From: Talaromyces rugulosus | Lineage: Eukaryota; Ascomycota; Eurotiomycetes; Eurotiales; Trichocomaceae | Direction: 5' to 3' | NCBI RefSeq assembly: GCF_013368755.1 | Contig: NC_049563.1 | Coordinates: forward strand, 4,650,001 to 4,714,000 | Length of the DNA: 64,000 bases | Position numbers and translations under genes: made by a program | The notes under the pieces: model-generated | What the model was told of the DNA's origin: nothing | The model's input: only the letters and a program-made list of their open reading frames with translations | The model's database searches: none | Part shown: piece by piece, positions 51,207 to 62,674 of the stretch | Position numbering within the stretch: position 1 is the first letter of the stretch | Layout of the letters: each line of letters starts with the position of its first letter

Positions 51207-52711
51207 GGTGAAAAGGTATGATAGTCGTTGGAATTGAATAAAATAATCGTGATTAACTACAAGTACAAGCGTAGAGAAACATCTACTTGTTTGGTAATCA
51301 GCTGGACCCACCAGCGCTATCATGTACCCGAAGCTCAACTCGCAAGATACGGAGTTTGGAGATATTTTGTATTGGCTGAATCTATCAAGGCAGTTTCATA
51401 TTTCAAATACATATTTAAATGACCTGGCTATAATAGTTGGTTTTATACTTTGTATACGTACTTCGTGGTGGAACGGACCACTTCCGGGCGACTCCGATAT
51501 AGACATCTTGATTTTGTGCAAACACGGAGTATCCTAATATTATCATCAATTGATATTATTACATGCAGAATGCAATACTTATTTACGACTGCCAACATTG
51601 AAAGGATCCCCAAACTTGCCCAACTAACTGGTGCAAGGCCGCCTAGTTGGATGCCTTAATTTTATTCGTATTTTTGCCATGTACGGTGTACAGTCCGTCG
51701 CCGAGGCCGTCCCCGATTAAGTTGACGTTAGCTCAGAAAGCTGTCCAACCTGAAACAAAGATCGGCATCTCATATTGGCCTGTTCCTGGGTTAATTAATT
51801 AAATTTTTTCTCAGATTGCAGCCATGGTTAGTTCCCGGGTCAGCGCGAACCATGGGTACTAAGGGATGTAATTTGAAATTTCCCGTAGTCGATATAGATA
51901 CGTAGTAGATAGATAACGGAGAAAAAAAAGGGGAAACAATAATACTGCCAGATAGAGTCCCTGAAACAATAATGCATCGACTCTCAAAAGTCAAAACAGG
52001 CCCAGAAAGGAAAGCAGCCGAGGCCAGATCGGGAAGCGCTAGTCGAAAAAGGAAACCTCACTAGGCCATAAATGGAAGAACGCCTCCCCACAGGAGCATG
52101 AGGAGGCGGCCCAAGCTTCAAACGCGCCGCTGATTGGGCGTCAGGCAGCCACAGAGCCCCACCCGGCTGGGGCCCCACTTTGGTGTAGTACGGCCCCTGT
52201 GATTCGCCGACTGCTGCCCCCTGAAGGCGTTTCGTTTCTCGAACTGTATTTGTTACAGTATTATTATTATTATTATTATCCTCATCATCATTATTATGAT
52301 GATGATGATGTGTTCAATTCAGTGCGATTTTGGGGCTCTGTGGTAGCACAATGCTATATCTCGCTCGCATTGATTGGATCCAGTCTGCTTTATATTTTAT
52401 AATTAACCAGGCTGTTGTTCCTCCAATTTCCTTGTAGAGTTGCTCGAGAAGCTCCACTCGTCGCACGGCCGATTTGTGTTGCCGCCCCGTCCAACTCCAA
52501 CACCTCCCCCCATCCAAAACTGCGGCAGCCTCGACACATATTATTGCCTCGCTCTGCCACGGGGCTTCTTCTTTTTCTTTTGCTTTGTTTGTTTGTGCCC
52601 CTCGTTTTGATTCTTTTCTATCTACCAATTTAGCCAGCCCAGTCTGCGGCTTACTTGCTACAAGAGGAGCAGCTCTCGCTGTGCGGATCTCCTTCTCATG
52701 CGGCACCCGCC
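51207..52711. promoter_or_regulatory. 1.5-kb intergenic region upstream of the ADF-H/PH gene
   Basis: No gene is supported. It contains a (TTA)n tract joined to catcatcattattatgatga (about 52258-52310), a trinucleotide repeat with hairpin potential, and a pyrimidine-rich stretch (52500-52620) before the ATG at 52712, as in strongly expressed fungal genes. Confidence 0.45.
52258..52312. repeat. Trinucleotide repeat with inverted arms
   Basis: (TTA)n followed by CATCATCAT...ATGATGATGATG. The two arms are complementary over about nine bases around a TATTAT-like loop. Confidence 0.8.
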
Positions 52712-55700
52712 ATGTCGCTTAATGGGTTAGATGATCCCGCTGTCATCGAAGCCTATCAATCTGCCTTGACCGAGGCTGGAGGATGGTGAGTGTTTATCTT
52801 TTGTCTTTGCGTGATTGCTTTGGAGTGCGCGCGACATGTTCGTCTCTAGCTTGAGTGCTGCGACATATCCTTGAGATAATGGGGTTGAGGGAGAGCTGGG
52901 CATCAGCAGAAGGAGCATGTGAAGTCGCAAGTGAAGCCACAAGCTAACATTTCTCTTCTTTTTAGGCTCCTGCTCAAATACTCATCAAGAGATGAAGTGA
53001 CACTACTCAGCCGAGGCACAGGCGGTGTGCCCGACGTCCGGGTCGCCGTCGAAGGCTACGAGGAGAAATCGCCGCTGTACGGCTTCCTGCAGTATCGGAG
53101 GAGGAAAGTCGTGCTCAAATATGTGCCTGATGGAGTCTCTAGGCTGATACAAGGTGAGCAGTGATGATATCTTTTATTTGTATAGAACTTGTTGCTAATG
53201 AATTTCTCCCCCCGCCGCCACAGCCCGTACAACTGTTCAATTTCAGTCGATCCTCGATAAATTCTCCCCACAAGATACAACCTTTGAATTCAAAGAGGCG
53301 ACCGACCTCACTGAAAGCGCCTTGTCGTCTGCCTGTCTTCTCCATGCCGCATCTGGGTCGATGACGTCTTCCTCTAGCTCCCTTCGCCGACGTCGCTTGA
53401 TGGAGATCGTCGAGGATGCAGAGGAGGGAGGACCGCCCGTTAGGACTGAATTGGAGTCGCCGCTGTCAGAAGATTCTTCCAAGAGGCTCAGTCAGGCATC
53501 CGATGCGACAGCAGTGCCTCCCCCGCCAACACCAGGCGGCGAAGAAGGCCCGGCCGAATCGCCCACTGTGGCCGATGACGAAGCGGAGACAAAGTCGGTG
53601 CATTCTGTCTCGCGAAGACGATTCCTCGATCAGTTAGCCCAGCAACCGTTTGAGCACCGAAGTTCCACTCAATCCATGCGCCCGTCTCTCCAGGAACTGG
53701 GCTACTCGACGTCATCCCGGCAAAAAGTCAAACTGGGGCCGCGCCCGTCTGTGGACATGAACGGTCGACCGCGGACCGCTGGAAGCATGTCTCGTAACCA
53801 GGATCAGCGCCCAGTCGCAGCCTTGCCCCCGGGGGTTCGTCCACGGAAACCGCCTTTAGGCCCTGGTCGACCCAAGTCCCAGCCTGATGCGATACCCGTG
53901 CCGACCCTGGCCTCCCTTAAGAATGCGCCACCGATGCCCATACTGATTCCGCCACCTTCTATATCGGTACCGCGACCGAAGCTGTCGCCCGGGGCCAAGT
54001 CAATGAACGCACTCACATCCTCGGGCATGTCTCCTGAAAAACAGCGACTTATGAGAGCGCTTGAACTCCGGAAAAAGCAAATGGAAAAGCGGACAAAGGA
54101 TCTGCAAAAGAAAGACGAGAAACGCAAGAGCGCCACCGCCGAAGTTATTCCGGCCGATGCTTTGGAGAACAAGGAGAATATAGACCACGCTCAGACGACG
54201 AAGTTGTATCCTGTTGAGGAAGCCAAACCACCCAAAATCGAAGCTACCAAAGTTGAGACTGTTAAGCAAGTAGCCACTGTGACTACGACGGTTATTGAAG
54301 AGAAGAAACCGACCACGGCAGATCTGGCCAAAGCGGACTCGGCCGTGGCAATGTCAACGGTCGCGCGAGAAGATACTGCGGAAGACACCGTGGAAGACAA
54401 TGCACCGGAGGATACTACACCTAAATACACTATACCGGAAGATACTATACAACAAGATACTGCGCCGGAAAACAACAAGTCAGAAGACACTGCGTCCGAT
54501 GACACTGCACGAGAAGACACTGCGCCGCAAGATGCTCCACAACAGGATACTGCGCCCAAAGACAACAAACTAGAACCTACTACGTCGGAGGATAGTGCAA
54601 GAGAAGATGCTGCGCCGGAAGACAATAAACTAGAAGACACCTCGTCAGAGGACACTGCACGAGAAAATCCTGCGGAAGAAAATGCGCCAGAAGATGCTGC
54701 ACCAAAAGAAAACAACCCTTCAGTGCAAACACCCGCAGAACTCCTCGTTACTACACCCCAGGCGCAGGATAAAGTCGTGGAACCACACCCTGAACAAATC
54801 CCGGAACCTGCAACCCAACCCTTGATTGAAGAAGAAGATACGACCGACGATTCCACAGCACCCGAGAAGTTTAGCGACAGGACGGACGACGAAAAAGCAA
54901 CTACTGCAAGCACATCCGAGCCCGATACCGCTCTCGAGGACATGGCCAAGCCCGACGAAGAGCAAAGCATACAGTACGAAGACGACGACAGCACGCCGAC
55001 AGCGTCAGAGGCCATCCACTCGGTCGCGTCTAGCAGCTTGGGCTCACAGGACGCCATCGTCGCAGGCGCTCCCGAGGCAGATGAGACGGCGCCTAAGGAG
55101 GTCCCCACCACCACCGACGCCATCACCAACACCGCTAGCCAGGTTACACTAGCGGACTCCACAGCGCCCCTCTCGCTGCCCCGAGGCGATGAGAATAATC
55201 ATCGTCTCTCTCGGCAGAAAAGCAAACGCATTGCGCTGTTGGACCCCATCCTGGTGCCCACCCCGGACTTGTCGGATGAAGACAACTTGCTGTCGGACGA
55301 TTCATTCATGGAGGAGCTGAAGTCAGCCACCTTCCAGGAGGCCAAGCCTGTGTCCGTGGGCAAAGGGCCCCTGTCGCCCGACGGCGAGCCGCGTACGCCC
55401 TTGGAGGCATGGCAGACGCGCGCTGTGTCCAACCCAGGTCGTCGTCCCAGCGATCTCAGTGTCATGCCTGTGGTCGGACGATCTATCTCAGCCACATTTG
55501 CTGGCGGAGACGAACAGGCGGGGCCTATCCCCGTGGTGACGGCGAAGAAAGTCAATGTGTCTTCTGGCATTTCCAAGCGCATCAAGGCGCTGGAGATGTT
55601 CTCGGGTAACCGTGATGGTGTTTCTAGTCCGACGCTGGCCGTGCCCCCGACCAACGGCCTCCCATCCCCGACTGCAACAGCATTCGAAAAATTCCGCAAG

Positions 55701-56614
55701 CGAGCTTCAGTGTCGATGGGCGGTAGCCTGCCCCCCTCAGCGGCGCCCTCGGCGAGATCGTCTTTCATCGGACCGTCCCCCGATACCGCAAACCCTCCCT
55801 CGTTGGGCCGAAAAGAATCGCAATCCGTCTCGGTCACGGCCCGTATCGTTCGGAATCCTCGCACACCCCCGACGGACGTGAATGCGGACCCCATCGAATC
55901 CAGCGTACTCAATCTTCAACGCAGCCCCCTGATCGTCGAGCACAATTCTCTAGAAGAAGCGGACCGGAAGTCGAACGGCGTGCCTGAGCGTCGTCCTACC
56001 CTTTCATCGAGGGGCTTGAGCCGTAGCTCAACTGATACTACAACTGCTCGCTCTGAGAGCCGGGGCTCTTCTCGCTCTCGGCTGGATGATCTGAGCTCCG
56101 AGGAAAAGAGAGATTCGCGTACGTCTCGATTTATTCGACGGATGTCCTCCCTTACCTCGCCCCGTAAAAATCTAATGAGTCCACCTGGAATAGACAGGCT
56201 ACCACCGCCACACACCGAGGAAGAAACCCAGCACGCCGCCCCCAAGGCCGTCGACATTGGCGAAGTCAACGTACAGTTCCCCGACACCTTGCTCTGGAAG
56301 CGTAGGTTCCTGCGTATCGACCACCAGGGCTATCTGGTCCTTACGCCAGGAAACACAGATGCCGGATCACGCAATATTGTCAAGCGATACCATCTATCGG
56401 AATTCCAAACCCCGTGCCTACCGGATGAAGATCGCCAAGAGCTGCCTAATAGCATTTTGCTGGATTTCCGAAACGGCAGCACACTGCAATGCGCCTGCGA
56501 ATCAAGAAAAGGGCAGGCTGCCGCTCTCCAAAGTAAGTTCTTTGCACTTGTCGTTGAAATCATGTCTAACAGACCCTAGCTCTCGTCGATGCTCACAATG
56601 CCCACCATCATTAA
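52712..56614 (+). CDS. ADF-H domain plus PH domain scaffold protein (actin-associated type)
   Basis: Four exons, 52712-52785, 52966-53153, 53224-56532 and 56580-56614, give 1201 residues. The N-terminal 130 residues form an ADF/cofilin-homology-like domain: YQSALTEAGGWLLLKYSSRD, SPLYGFLQYRRRKVVLKYV, ARTTVQFQSILDKFSPQD and LTESALSSACLLHAAS. A long disordered Ser/Pro/Glu-rich region follows, containing a Lys/Arg/Glu coiled-coil stretch (ALELRKKQMEKRTKDLQKKD) and a degenerate 20-residue acidic repeat (54365-54720). The C-terminus is a PH-like domain (WKRRFLRIDHQGYLVLTPG, IVKRYHLSEFQTPCLPDEDR, NSILLDFRNGSTLQCACES). It probably links actin with membranes or cortex during polar growth. No standard name is known to me. 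The last exon (AHNAHHH) is short and its acceptor (ccctag) was chosen over an earlier cag. Confidence 0.85.
54365..54720 (+). repeat. Degenerate acidic repeats in the ADF-H/PH gene
   Basis: Codes for EDTAPE/EDNK-type units. Three copies of a longer unit of about 20 residues start at NKSEDTASDD, NKLEPTTSED and NKLEDTSSED. Units are 60 bases or simpler multiples. Confidence 0.7.
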
Positions 56615-57207
56615 AATTGGGCGGCATGCTCTTGTTTTGATTTGCACGTCAGGTGTCTATATTGCGTGTTTAAACTTTCTCTCCTTGTTGGTATGCTTGC
56701 ATTTCAGTGGTTATACCCCGGCAACAAAAAAGCCTATTTTGTTTTCTCTTTCATTCGGAACATTTTGTTATACTTTTTTTATCGACATCTTCTCTGCTTG
56801 ATATGTTGAAGATCTAGCCATGAGTTCATGAGCCAACACTTCTGTAGACATACAGGCTTGTTCGTCAGAGTGAACAGTCGCTCTTGAGGCGTTGTACAGA
56901 TTCTCGTACAAACTTATCTCCCTACATATTTTTTTTTTTTCCCTTCCCTACCCGCCATCTGCTTGACGCACCATTTTTTAGCTACTCTTCATTTATCTGT
57001 TCCGGAACCCGACTCATGGAAGTCCTGTTCATTTGACGTGACTTTTTCTGTACATTTGCCTTTCTAGGAGATTTCTCTATTCTACATAGACAGTTATAGA
57101 ATACTTGAAGCTGCCAGCCATCAATGGCTCTGGCTTTATCTTCATGTAACTCTTGCACAAATTCACAGTAAGACCAAGCCTCAAGTCTTGGGAGTAATAA
57201 AAAAAAA
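56615..57207. other. Convergent 3' region, no gene
   Basis: 593 bp between two convergent genes; T-rich with a run of about 11 T near 56930. Nothing coding. Confidence 0.5.
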
Positions 57208-58501
57208 TCACTCCTCGGTCTTGTTGTTTTCCTGCCACTCGGCCAGCAGCCGTTGGACCTTGGGTCCCCAAACGTCCTCGCCGCCCTCGAGTTCGGAGTA
57301 GTTGATCACCTTATCGGCATCCAAAGTGTAATCGCCCTGCCGGGTTCGCACCAGGGAGCACATTATTCCATAGCTTCCGACTGCCCTGCCTAGATCGTGT
57401 GCCAGTGAGCGAACGTAGAATCCGCCGGAAACGGTCATTCTGATACGTGCGGCTGCTGGGCCGGGGGATGGCATTTCTTGTGGTTTTGTTTCTTCTTCTT
57501 TGGATTCTTTGACTTCTTCAGGAACTGTCTCTGCCGTTTGGGTCTGGGTCTCGGTGGTAGTGGCGGATTGGAGTTCCTCGCCGTCCGTCTTGACTCGTTT
57601 CGTCGCCGAGACGGTACCTTGCTCGTCAATAACTTCGGATTTTTCCGGCACAGGGGAAGCTTTTCGTTTCGCTTGTGGTGATTTTGTTGTTGCTGCCTCG
57701 GCCTCGGCCTCGACAACCTCTGCCTCTTCCGTCGACGCCACAGGGATGGCAGCATCCTTGTCCAGTAACTTCTCTGCAAGCTGTCTCTCGGGGCCCGTCA
57801 TCTCCTCCTGTGGCCATTTATACTCATGCGAGTCTGGTTCATACCATTCGAGCAACTGCAAATCAAAAACCTCGACGGGCACAGACTTGATCTCCACGGG
57901 CGGCTCAATACCCTCTCGCGCATACTCATACAACCGCTTGCCATCAATCCTCTTGGCCGAAAAGATAGGCGGCCGCTGCATGATCTTGCCCCGGAACTGC
58001 GCCAACGCTTCTTCCACCATTGTCCGCGTAATGTGCTCGTACGGTGAACGCCGCACGGTCTTTCCCGTACAATCGTATGTATCCGACGCAACACCAAAAG
58101 TCACTACCGTTTCATATGTCTTTGTACAATTCAGAAACGTCTGGAGATATTTCGTTCCCTGGCCAATACCTGCAACGAGCACACCCGTCGCCATCGGGTC
58201 GAGCGTACCGCCATGGCCGATTTTCACTTCTGGTCGTTTCCGGAAGCGGCGACGGTGTTTGTTGCGTTGGTAGTTGTGGTCAGCGACGCGTCGGTCTTGC
58301 TCGCGCTCGATCCAGGGCTTGAAGGTTGTGGAGTCGTTGAAGTGTGTTTGGAGATCGCGAAGGACGCCGGCGGATGTGACGCCTTCGGGTTTGTGGATGG
58401 CTGGTTTCAGTCTGATATTAGTTTTTTTTTCTTTTCTTGTATATTGTGTGGATATATATAGACATACCGAGAAGCCCCTCGTAGACCCTTGCGCTGGACA
58501 T
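57208..58501 (-). CDS. pus4: tRNA pseudouridine-55 synthase PUS4 (TruB family)
   Basis: Exon 1 58501-58468 and exon 2 58400-57208, 408 residues. After the start MSSARVYEGLLAIHKPEGVTS the TruB signature GHGGTLDPMATGVL carries the catalytic Asp. RPPIFSAKRIDGKRLYEYAREG and GGFYVRSLAHDLG are further family blocks. Between the two halves there is a low-complexity insertion of roughly 100 residues, rich in Glu, Ala, Lys and Thr (about residues 220-320). The enzyme forms Psi55 in the T-arm of tRNAs in nucleus, cytosol or mitochondria, and some mRNA sites. There is no clear presequence. The acceptor accag at 58401 was chosen because it restores LLAIHKPEG. Confidence 0.95.
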
Positions 58502-58899
58502 TCTTATTCCAAATGGCTGCGCGCCGATACTGGTGGCCCGGCCGAGAAAGCTCATCAAGTAGAGTCCTCTAATTCAATTAACTTCAATGTTCCTGCAGTG
58601 TTGATAAACCTGAAGGAAACAATTGACTGTGCAAAATGGATTTGGATTATATTGGTTGGGATGACAGCTGGTGCTGCAAATATAGATTAATAATTATAAA
58701 AAAAAAAAAATTGGGAAGAAGAAGTTGACGGATTATTTTTTGGGAGCTTCTAGCGTAGATCTAAATTACGGTCCATGGCAAGGCTGGTAATGCCGTTACA
58801 ATACGTTGAATCTTGGTATCGGCCAATGATATCATCTTGCGTCTTTTTATTATTTACTACGTACATTGAACGCCTCTATTATTGGTAAGTTATATTTTG
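58502..58899. other. PUS4 upstream region
   Basis: About 400 bp, AT-rich, with an A12 run near 58698 and tttattatttactacgta near 58845. No gene. Confidence 0.4.
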
Positions 58900-58909
58900 C
58901 TTTTATTAT

Positions 58910-59344
58910 GTTGGATTGTTTAATTTTTCTCGGTAACAGACTAAAAGCTCATATTGGTCGTCAGCCACTTTGCGATAGGGTCTTTGAGGATAGCTGCATT
59001 CTAGAAACCGGACCTTTTCCGAATACCAAGAGTTTCCATGATTGGTTCTCAACTCTCTGTGGGCGGAAAAATGGTACTCCTTTTACTTATCAGGTCTTCC
59101 TGACAATGTGAGTATCAATTTTCCTCACAGCGACCTTCGCCCTAGTAATATTCTTATTACTGTGGATGGAGAGGGACAGGCCGGTGCTCTAGCTCTTATT
59201 GATTTTGAGCAATCTGGTTGGTATCCAGCATATTGGGAGTATTGCAAAGCTCGTTGGACAGCAAAGATTGGTGGAGAATGGGAAACAGTTTATCTTCCTA
59301 TGATTTTGGAACGGCTCGACGAAGCTTATAAGGATTGGGATTAA
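58910..59344 (+). pseudogene. Broken aminoglycoside-phosphotransferase-like (APH) domain gene
   Basis: Two pieces in different frames. Piece 1 (about 58925-59085): RLKAHIGRQPLCDRVF...GPFPNTKSFHDWFSTL. Piece 2 (about 59090-59344): GLPDNVSINFPHSDLRPSNIL, the APH catalytic loop (His-x-Asp with the Asp kept, Gly changed to Ser), then LALIDFEQSGWYPAYWEYCKA with the metal-binding Asp. The frame changes near 59090 with no splice signals, and the N-terminal kinase lobe (about 200 residues) is missing, so this is a 3' relic. Such APH-like genes are abundant and expendable in Eurotiales. Protein function is lost. Whether any part is transcribed is unknown. Confidence 0.7.
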
Positions 59345-59608
59345 TTTTGCCTTAGCCTTGGGGTTTGAGAAAGGGTTAAATTTAGGGGGAGGATGGGTTT
59401 CAAGAAAAGGCAAAGGAATATCAGCCCATAACTGTAAATGGCAAGAACCGGTCCGTACGCCAAACATCATGGAAGATATCGCACAGAGAAATAGCAATCC
59501 CATATACTGTAAACAATGAAACGCTAGCTTATGAATTGGAGGCTAATTATTCTCCGTCCACCTAGTACTGTTAGAACGACCAGTCTCTTTATGGAAATAA
59601 AAAGAATC
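59345..59608. other. Intergenic
   Basis: 264 bp between the APH relic and RPA12; no feature seen. Confidence 0.4.
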
Positions 59609-59992
59609 TCACCTATGGCCGCATTTTATGCATCGATAGAAAATTGTACTTCCTTCATCAGCACTTCGTAACTGGGCCTCAGTCCAGGTAACCTCTTTCG
59701 AGGGGCACTCGGGACACTCCATTCTTATGATTGGACCCGAACCAAGTGTCTCTGCAGTGACCTTTTGCGTGTAGGATGTGAGTTTGGTTCGTAGCTGTGA
59801 GGGGAAGCCTTTGGAGACAGATGTTTGGACGTGAGAAAGCATTTCATCTTTTTATCTTGTGAGTGAATGTCATGGAATTGTTTATCTAGGAGACTGACTC
59901 TTGGCCACTTTCCCACAGAGCTCGCAGGTGACATGGTCTTTTGGTGTCTCATCGAGGAGGTTTCCGCAGTCTACACAGAACTGGACAACCAT
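59609..59992 (-). CDS. rpa12: RNA polymerase I subunit A12 (RPA12/RPA12.2)
   Basis: Exon 1 59992-59899 and exon 2 59847-59609, 110 residues. The N-terminus holds a zinc ribbon (FCVDCGNLL...VTCELCG). The intron uses a GTCAGT donor and aaaag acceptor; its removal gives VAKNEMLSHVQTSVSKGFPSQ. The C-terminal TFIIS-type ribbon is CPECPSKEVTW...CIKCGHR with the acidic hairpin tip DEGST (residues about 95-99), which supports RNA cleavage activity of Pol I. It is shorter than the 125-residue yeast protein but with both ribbons complete. It acts in the nucleolus in rRNA synthesis. Confidence 0.93.
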
Positions 59993-60294
59993 GATGAAAA
60001 CTGTACGATACTAATAGAAGGGCTTCGATATTGTTAATTGCACAAGGCTGACAGGAGAGGGCCGACGGAAAATGGATCTCCGGGGTAAATTACTAGCGCG
60101 TACCGATAAGATGGAGTTCTCGACGCGTGCTGTGGAATTCGCCGTCACTAATTAGTACTTAGCCCATTGACTCACCCACTCATTATTATCACCGCTGCTG
60201 CATGCCCATCGTTGTTGTCTCACTCTCGATCCTGCTATGCTTTCTCTCATACTGGCTATGGAATGACCACCATGCCATACGACGACTACTGGCC
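59993..60294. promoter_or_regulatory. Divergent promoter RPA12 / RFTS gene
   Basis: 302 bp. Includes a possible upstream in-frame ATG (60202) that would add a hydrophobic segment; this is judged leader rather than coding. Contains cgcgtac and acgcgt-type GC patches (60095-60130). Confidence 0.4.
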
Positions 60295-62188
60295 ATGACT
60301 TCCCGCGAAGAACAGATTCTCAAACCACGCGATCCCTCCCTCGACGTTGACGAGAACGAATGGGAGGAATTCAGCCTGACCGATGTCAAGATCCTGCTTC
60401 CGGGCAAGTCGCGCTATGCCAATCTGCTGGCGACCACGCCAGAGAACCCTGTGAGGGTCATTGGCTGCTTGGACGAGCTCGAGGAGGAGCAGGCCCATCT
60501 AGGTACAACCCCGCCATAACCTGTGTAACACAGTTAGACGTGTGTATACTACTGTTCTACGACCTTTTTATACTGACAAATACCCATAGTGCTCGACGAA
60601 GACTACCCCTCGAAACGAATCGTTATCGAAAACGTAACCCACTACGCCTACGGCCAGCATGCAGACGGCGAGATTGGCGTCTGGGTGGCCGGCCAGGCTG
60701 GATGGTATTCCATCACCCCTGCCAAAGGCTACAAGCCAATGTTCAACGACATGGTCGAAGCCGTCGATTTGCTGTACTTTTTAGTCGACCGACACCAGAG
60801 GAAGAAACGAAGGCGTCGCGGCGGAGAGCCTACTTTTGAATATTTGTGTGAAGAGGTGTGTACATCTATTTGCGGTTTGGTGGGTTACAACATGGACTGA
60901 CGGGTCGTAGTATGTTGGCCATACGCATGGAATTTGCGAGGATGGTGACGACTCGGCCGAGGTTTTCAATAAGCATCATAGCTTCCTGCTCTCCCAGATG
61001 ATACAGGGACGGGAGGACGTGCAGTGGAACGAGACGGAAATCTTCAAACATCTTGCTAGGAAATTTCGTGTTGGTTTCTTCACATTGAGTTTAGGTATGA
61101 GTTTGTGTGCTAACGATGAGAAGGACGAATATGAACGCCTTCTGGCTTTACAACAGAGGACCGATGACGACAGTTCCGCAAAAGCAGACACGCGCGCCAA
61201 TTCGGATCCAGTCGATAGCCACGACCTCTCTCGGACACAGGCGGATACTTTATTTGATATTATTTCAGAGCTCAAAGAGGCTGGTGCCCTGGCCAAACGT
61301 CAGCTGACGCTCGACCTTGTTGCTAGCACCCTACGCCGTCGATACGAAATCGATACAGACGATCATGCACGAGACATTATAGACGCCAATGCTGTGTCTG
61401 TACTTGAGAAGATGGAACAGTCCGACTTTGACTGGTCTAGAAAAGCCCTATACCGGGACCTGAAACAGGCTTCTGAGAAAGAGGACATCCGACAGATGGC
61501 CATCACTCCGCTCAGACCGCGTGTAGCCTCAGACGACGATGAGTCGGAGCAAGAGAGCGACGATGAAGACCACCCTCGAGCACGTAGGCGGCGTGTACGC
61601 AAGTCCGTTCTACGTCCGAAGCTTGCATCAGTGTCCACCAAAAAGGCAGGCAAAAAGACCCGCAGCGCGGCTCGAGACATGGAAATCTCCGATGACAACG
61701 ACGATGATGACGAAGAAAGCGATATGGGCGAAAGCCTAGAAACACCCACCAAATCACGCGGTCTTGACCTCGTGCGCGATCCCCCGCCATCTACTGCGCC
61801 CAGCACTATCAATGGACGGGCTCATTCGATCTTGTCCGAGGCGGATTCACTCGCAATCAGGAAAACTCCGTTGCAAGAAACCCACCAATCCGGTAACCTC
61901 GCCGGCCCAGATATCACAAGCCTGCCCGAGGACACGTGGACATGCTCTGTCCAAGGGTGTGGGAAAATCATACATAAAGCTGGCTTGAAGCGATCTAAAG
62001 AACTCATACACGACCACACTCTTACGCACGCAGCCGATACGCAGTCCAAGCTCGATCTCGTCTTTGCGGAGCATCGACTCAACATCAACATGGGTGTAGA
62101 CAACTTGCTGAGCCGCATCCGAGAATTTGGTGGTGTAGATGGAGAGGCACTAGAGGAGGAGATTGCGGCCAAGAGAATTCGCCGGTGA
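60295..62188 (+). CDS. DNMT1-type RFTS-domain protein with zinc-finger-like tail, no methyltransferase
   Basis: Three exons, 60295-60502, 60590-60855 and 60911-62188, 583 residues. The start is MTSREEQILKP. The replication-foci (RFTS) domain, about residues 10-185, shows FSLTDVKIL, ENPVRVIGCLDE, PSKRIVIENVTHYAYGQ, GEIGVWVAGQAGWYSITPA and YKPMFNDMVEAVDLLYFLVD, as in DNMT1 and fission-yeast Raf2. A helical middle follows, then a basic-acidic disordered segment (RARRRRVRKSVLRPK, DNDDDDEESD), and near residue 495 a C2H2-like finger (WTCSVQGCGKIIHKAG...HDHTLTHA). Family knowledge: RFTS domains target DNMT1 or the CLRC complex to chromatin. A heterochromatin or replication-linked role is inferred; no catalytic domain is present. 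Confidence 0.88.
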
Positions 62189-62674
62189 ACAAGCATCACT
62201 AATATCGCTCCAATGAAACTTCTAATACGATGGGCAAGTGATGACTTGAAAAACGGCATCAGATGTTGCTCAAGGGCACGAGACATCAAGAGATGGTACG
62301 AGGCGAGCTTTTTGTTTGTCATTGCGTTATGCTGACCCTATAGACTATAACATAAAGTGCTACGAATTAATGATCAACCGGGTTGTCGTTGGATGGCTGA
62401 CTTGGTCCCGATCTCGACACAGGGAGTCGAGTATTTGGGATTCTTACGGATTCGGGTCTACGCTGATGCATCGCCACGACAGTCCTGCAACGCCCGACGA
62501 AGATACTCGAGAATTGAAGCGTATAAACTCTTCTCAATGTCACTAAAACATTTCATTTCAAAGCCATCAAGTAAACTATCGTGTAGACTATATACTTTAC
62601 ACACTAAGAAAAAAGAACACCTGACGCCCATTTTAGACTTTTTAACAAGAAATACCTTTCTTCCAGCTGTATCT
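62189..62674. other. Convergent 3' region
   Basis: 486 bp between two convergent stop codons. Nothing coding; AT-rich toward the right. Confidence 0.5.

Noticed and set aside
54191..55162. 323-codon minus-strand frame rich in Ser/Val/Ala
   Set aside because: It is the antisense of the acidic repeat region of the ADF-H/PH gene; composition mirrors the sense repeats.
60202..60294. In-frame upstream ATG adding a hydrophobic N-terminus to the RFTS protein
   Set aside because: It would place a membrane segment on a nuclear-type protein; MTSREEQ at 60295 fits better. Not fully excluded.
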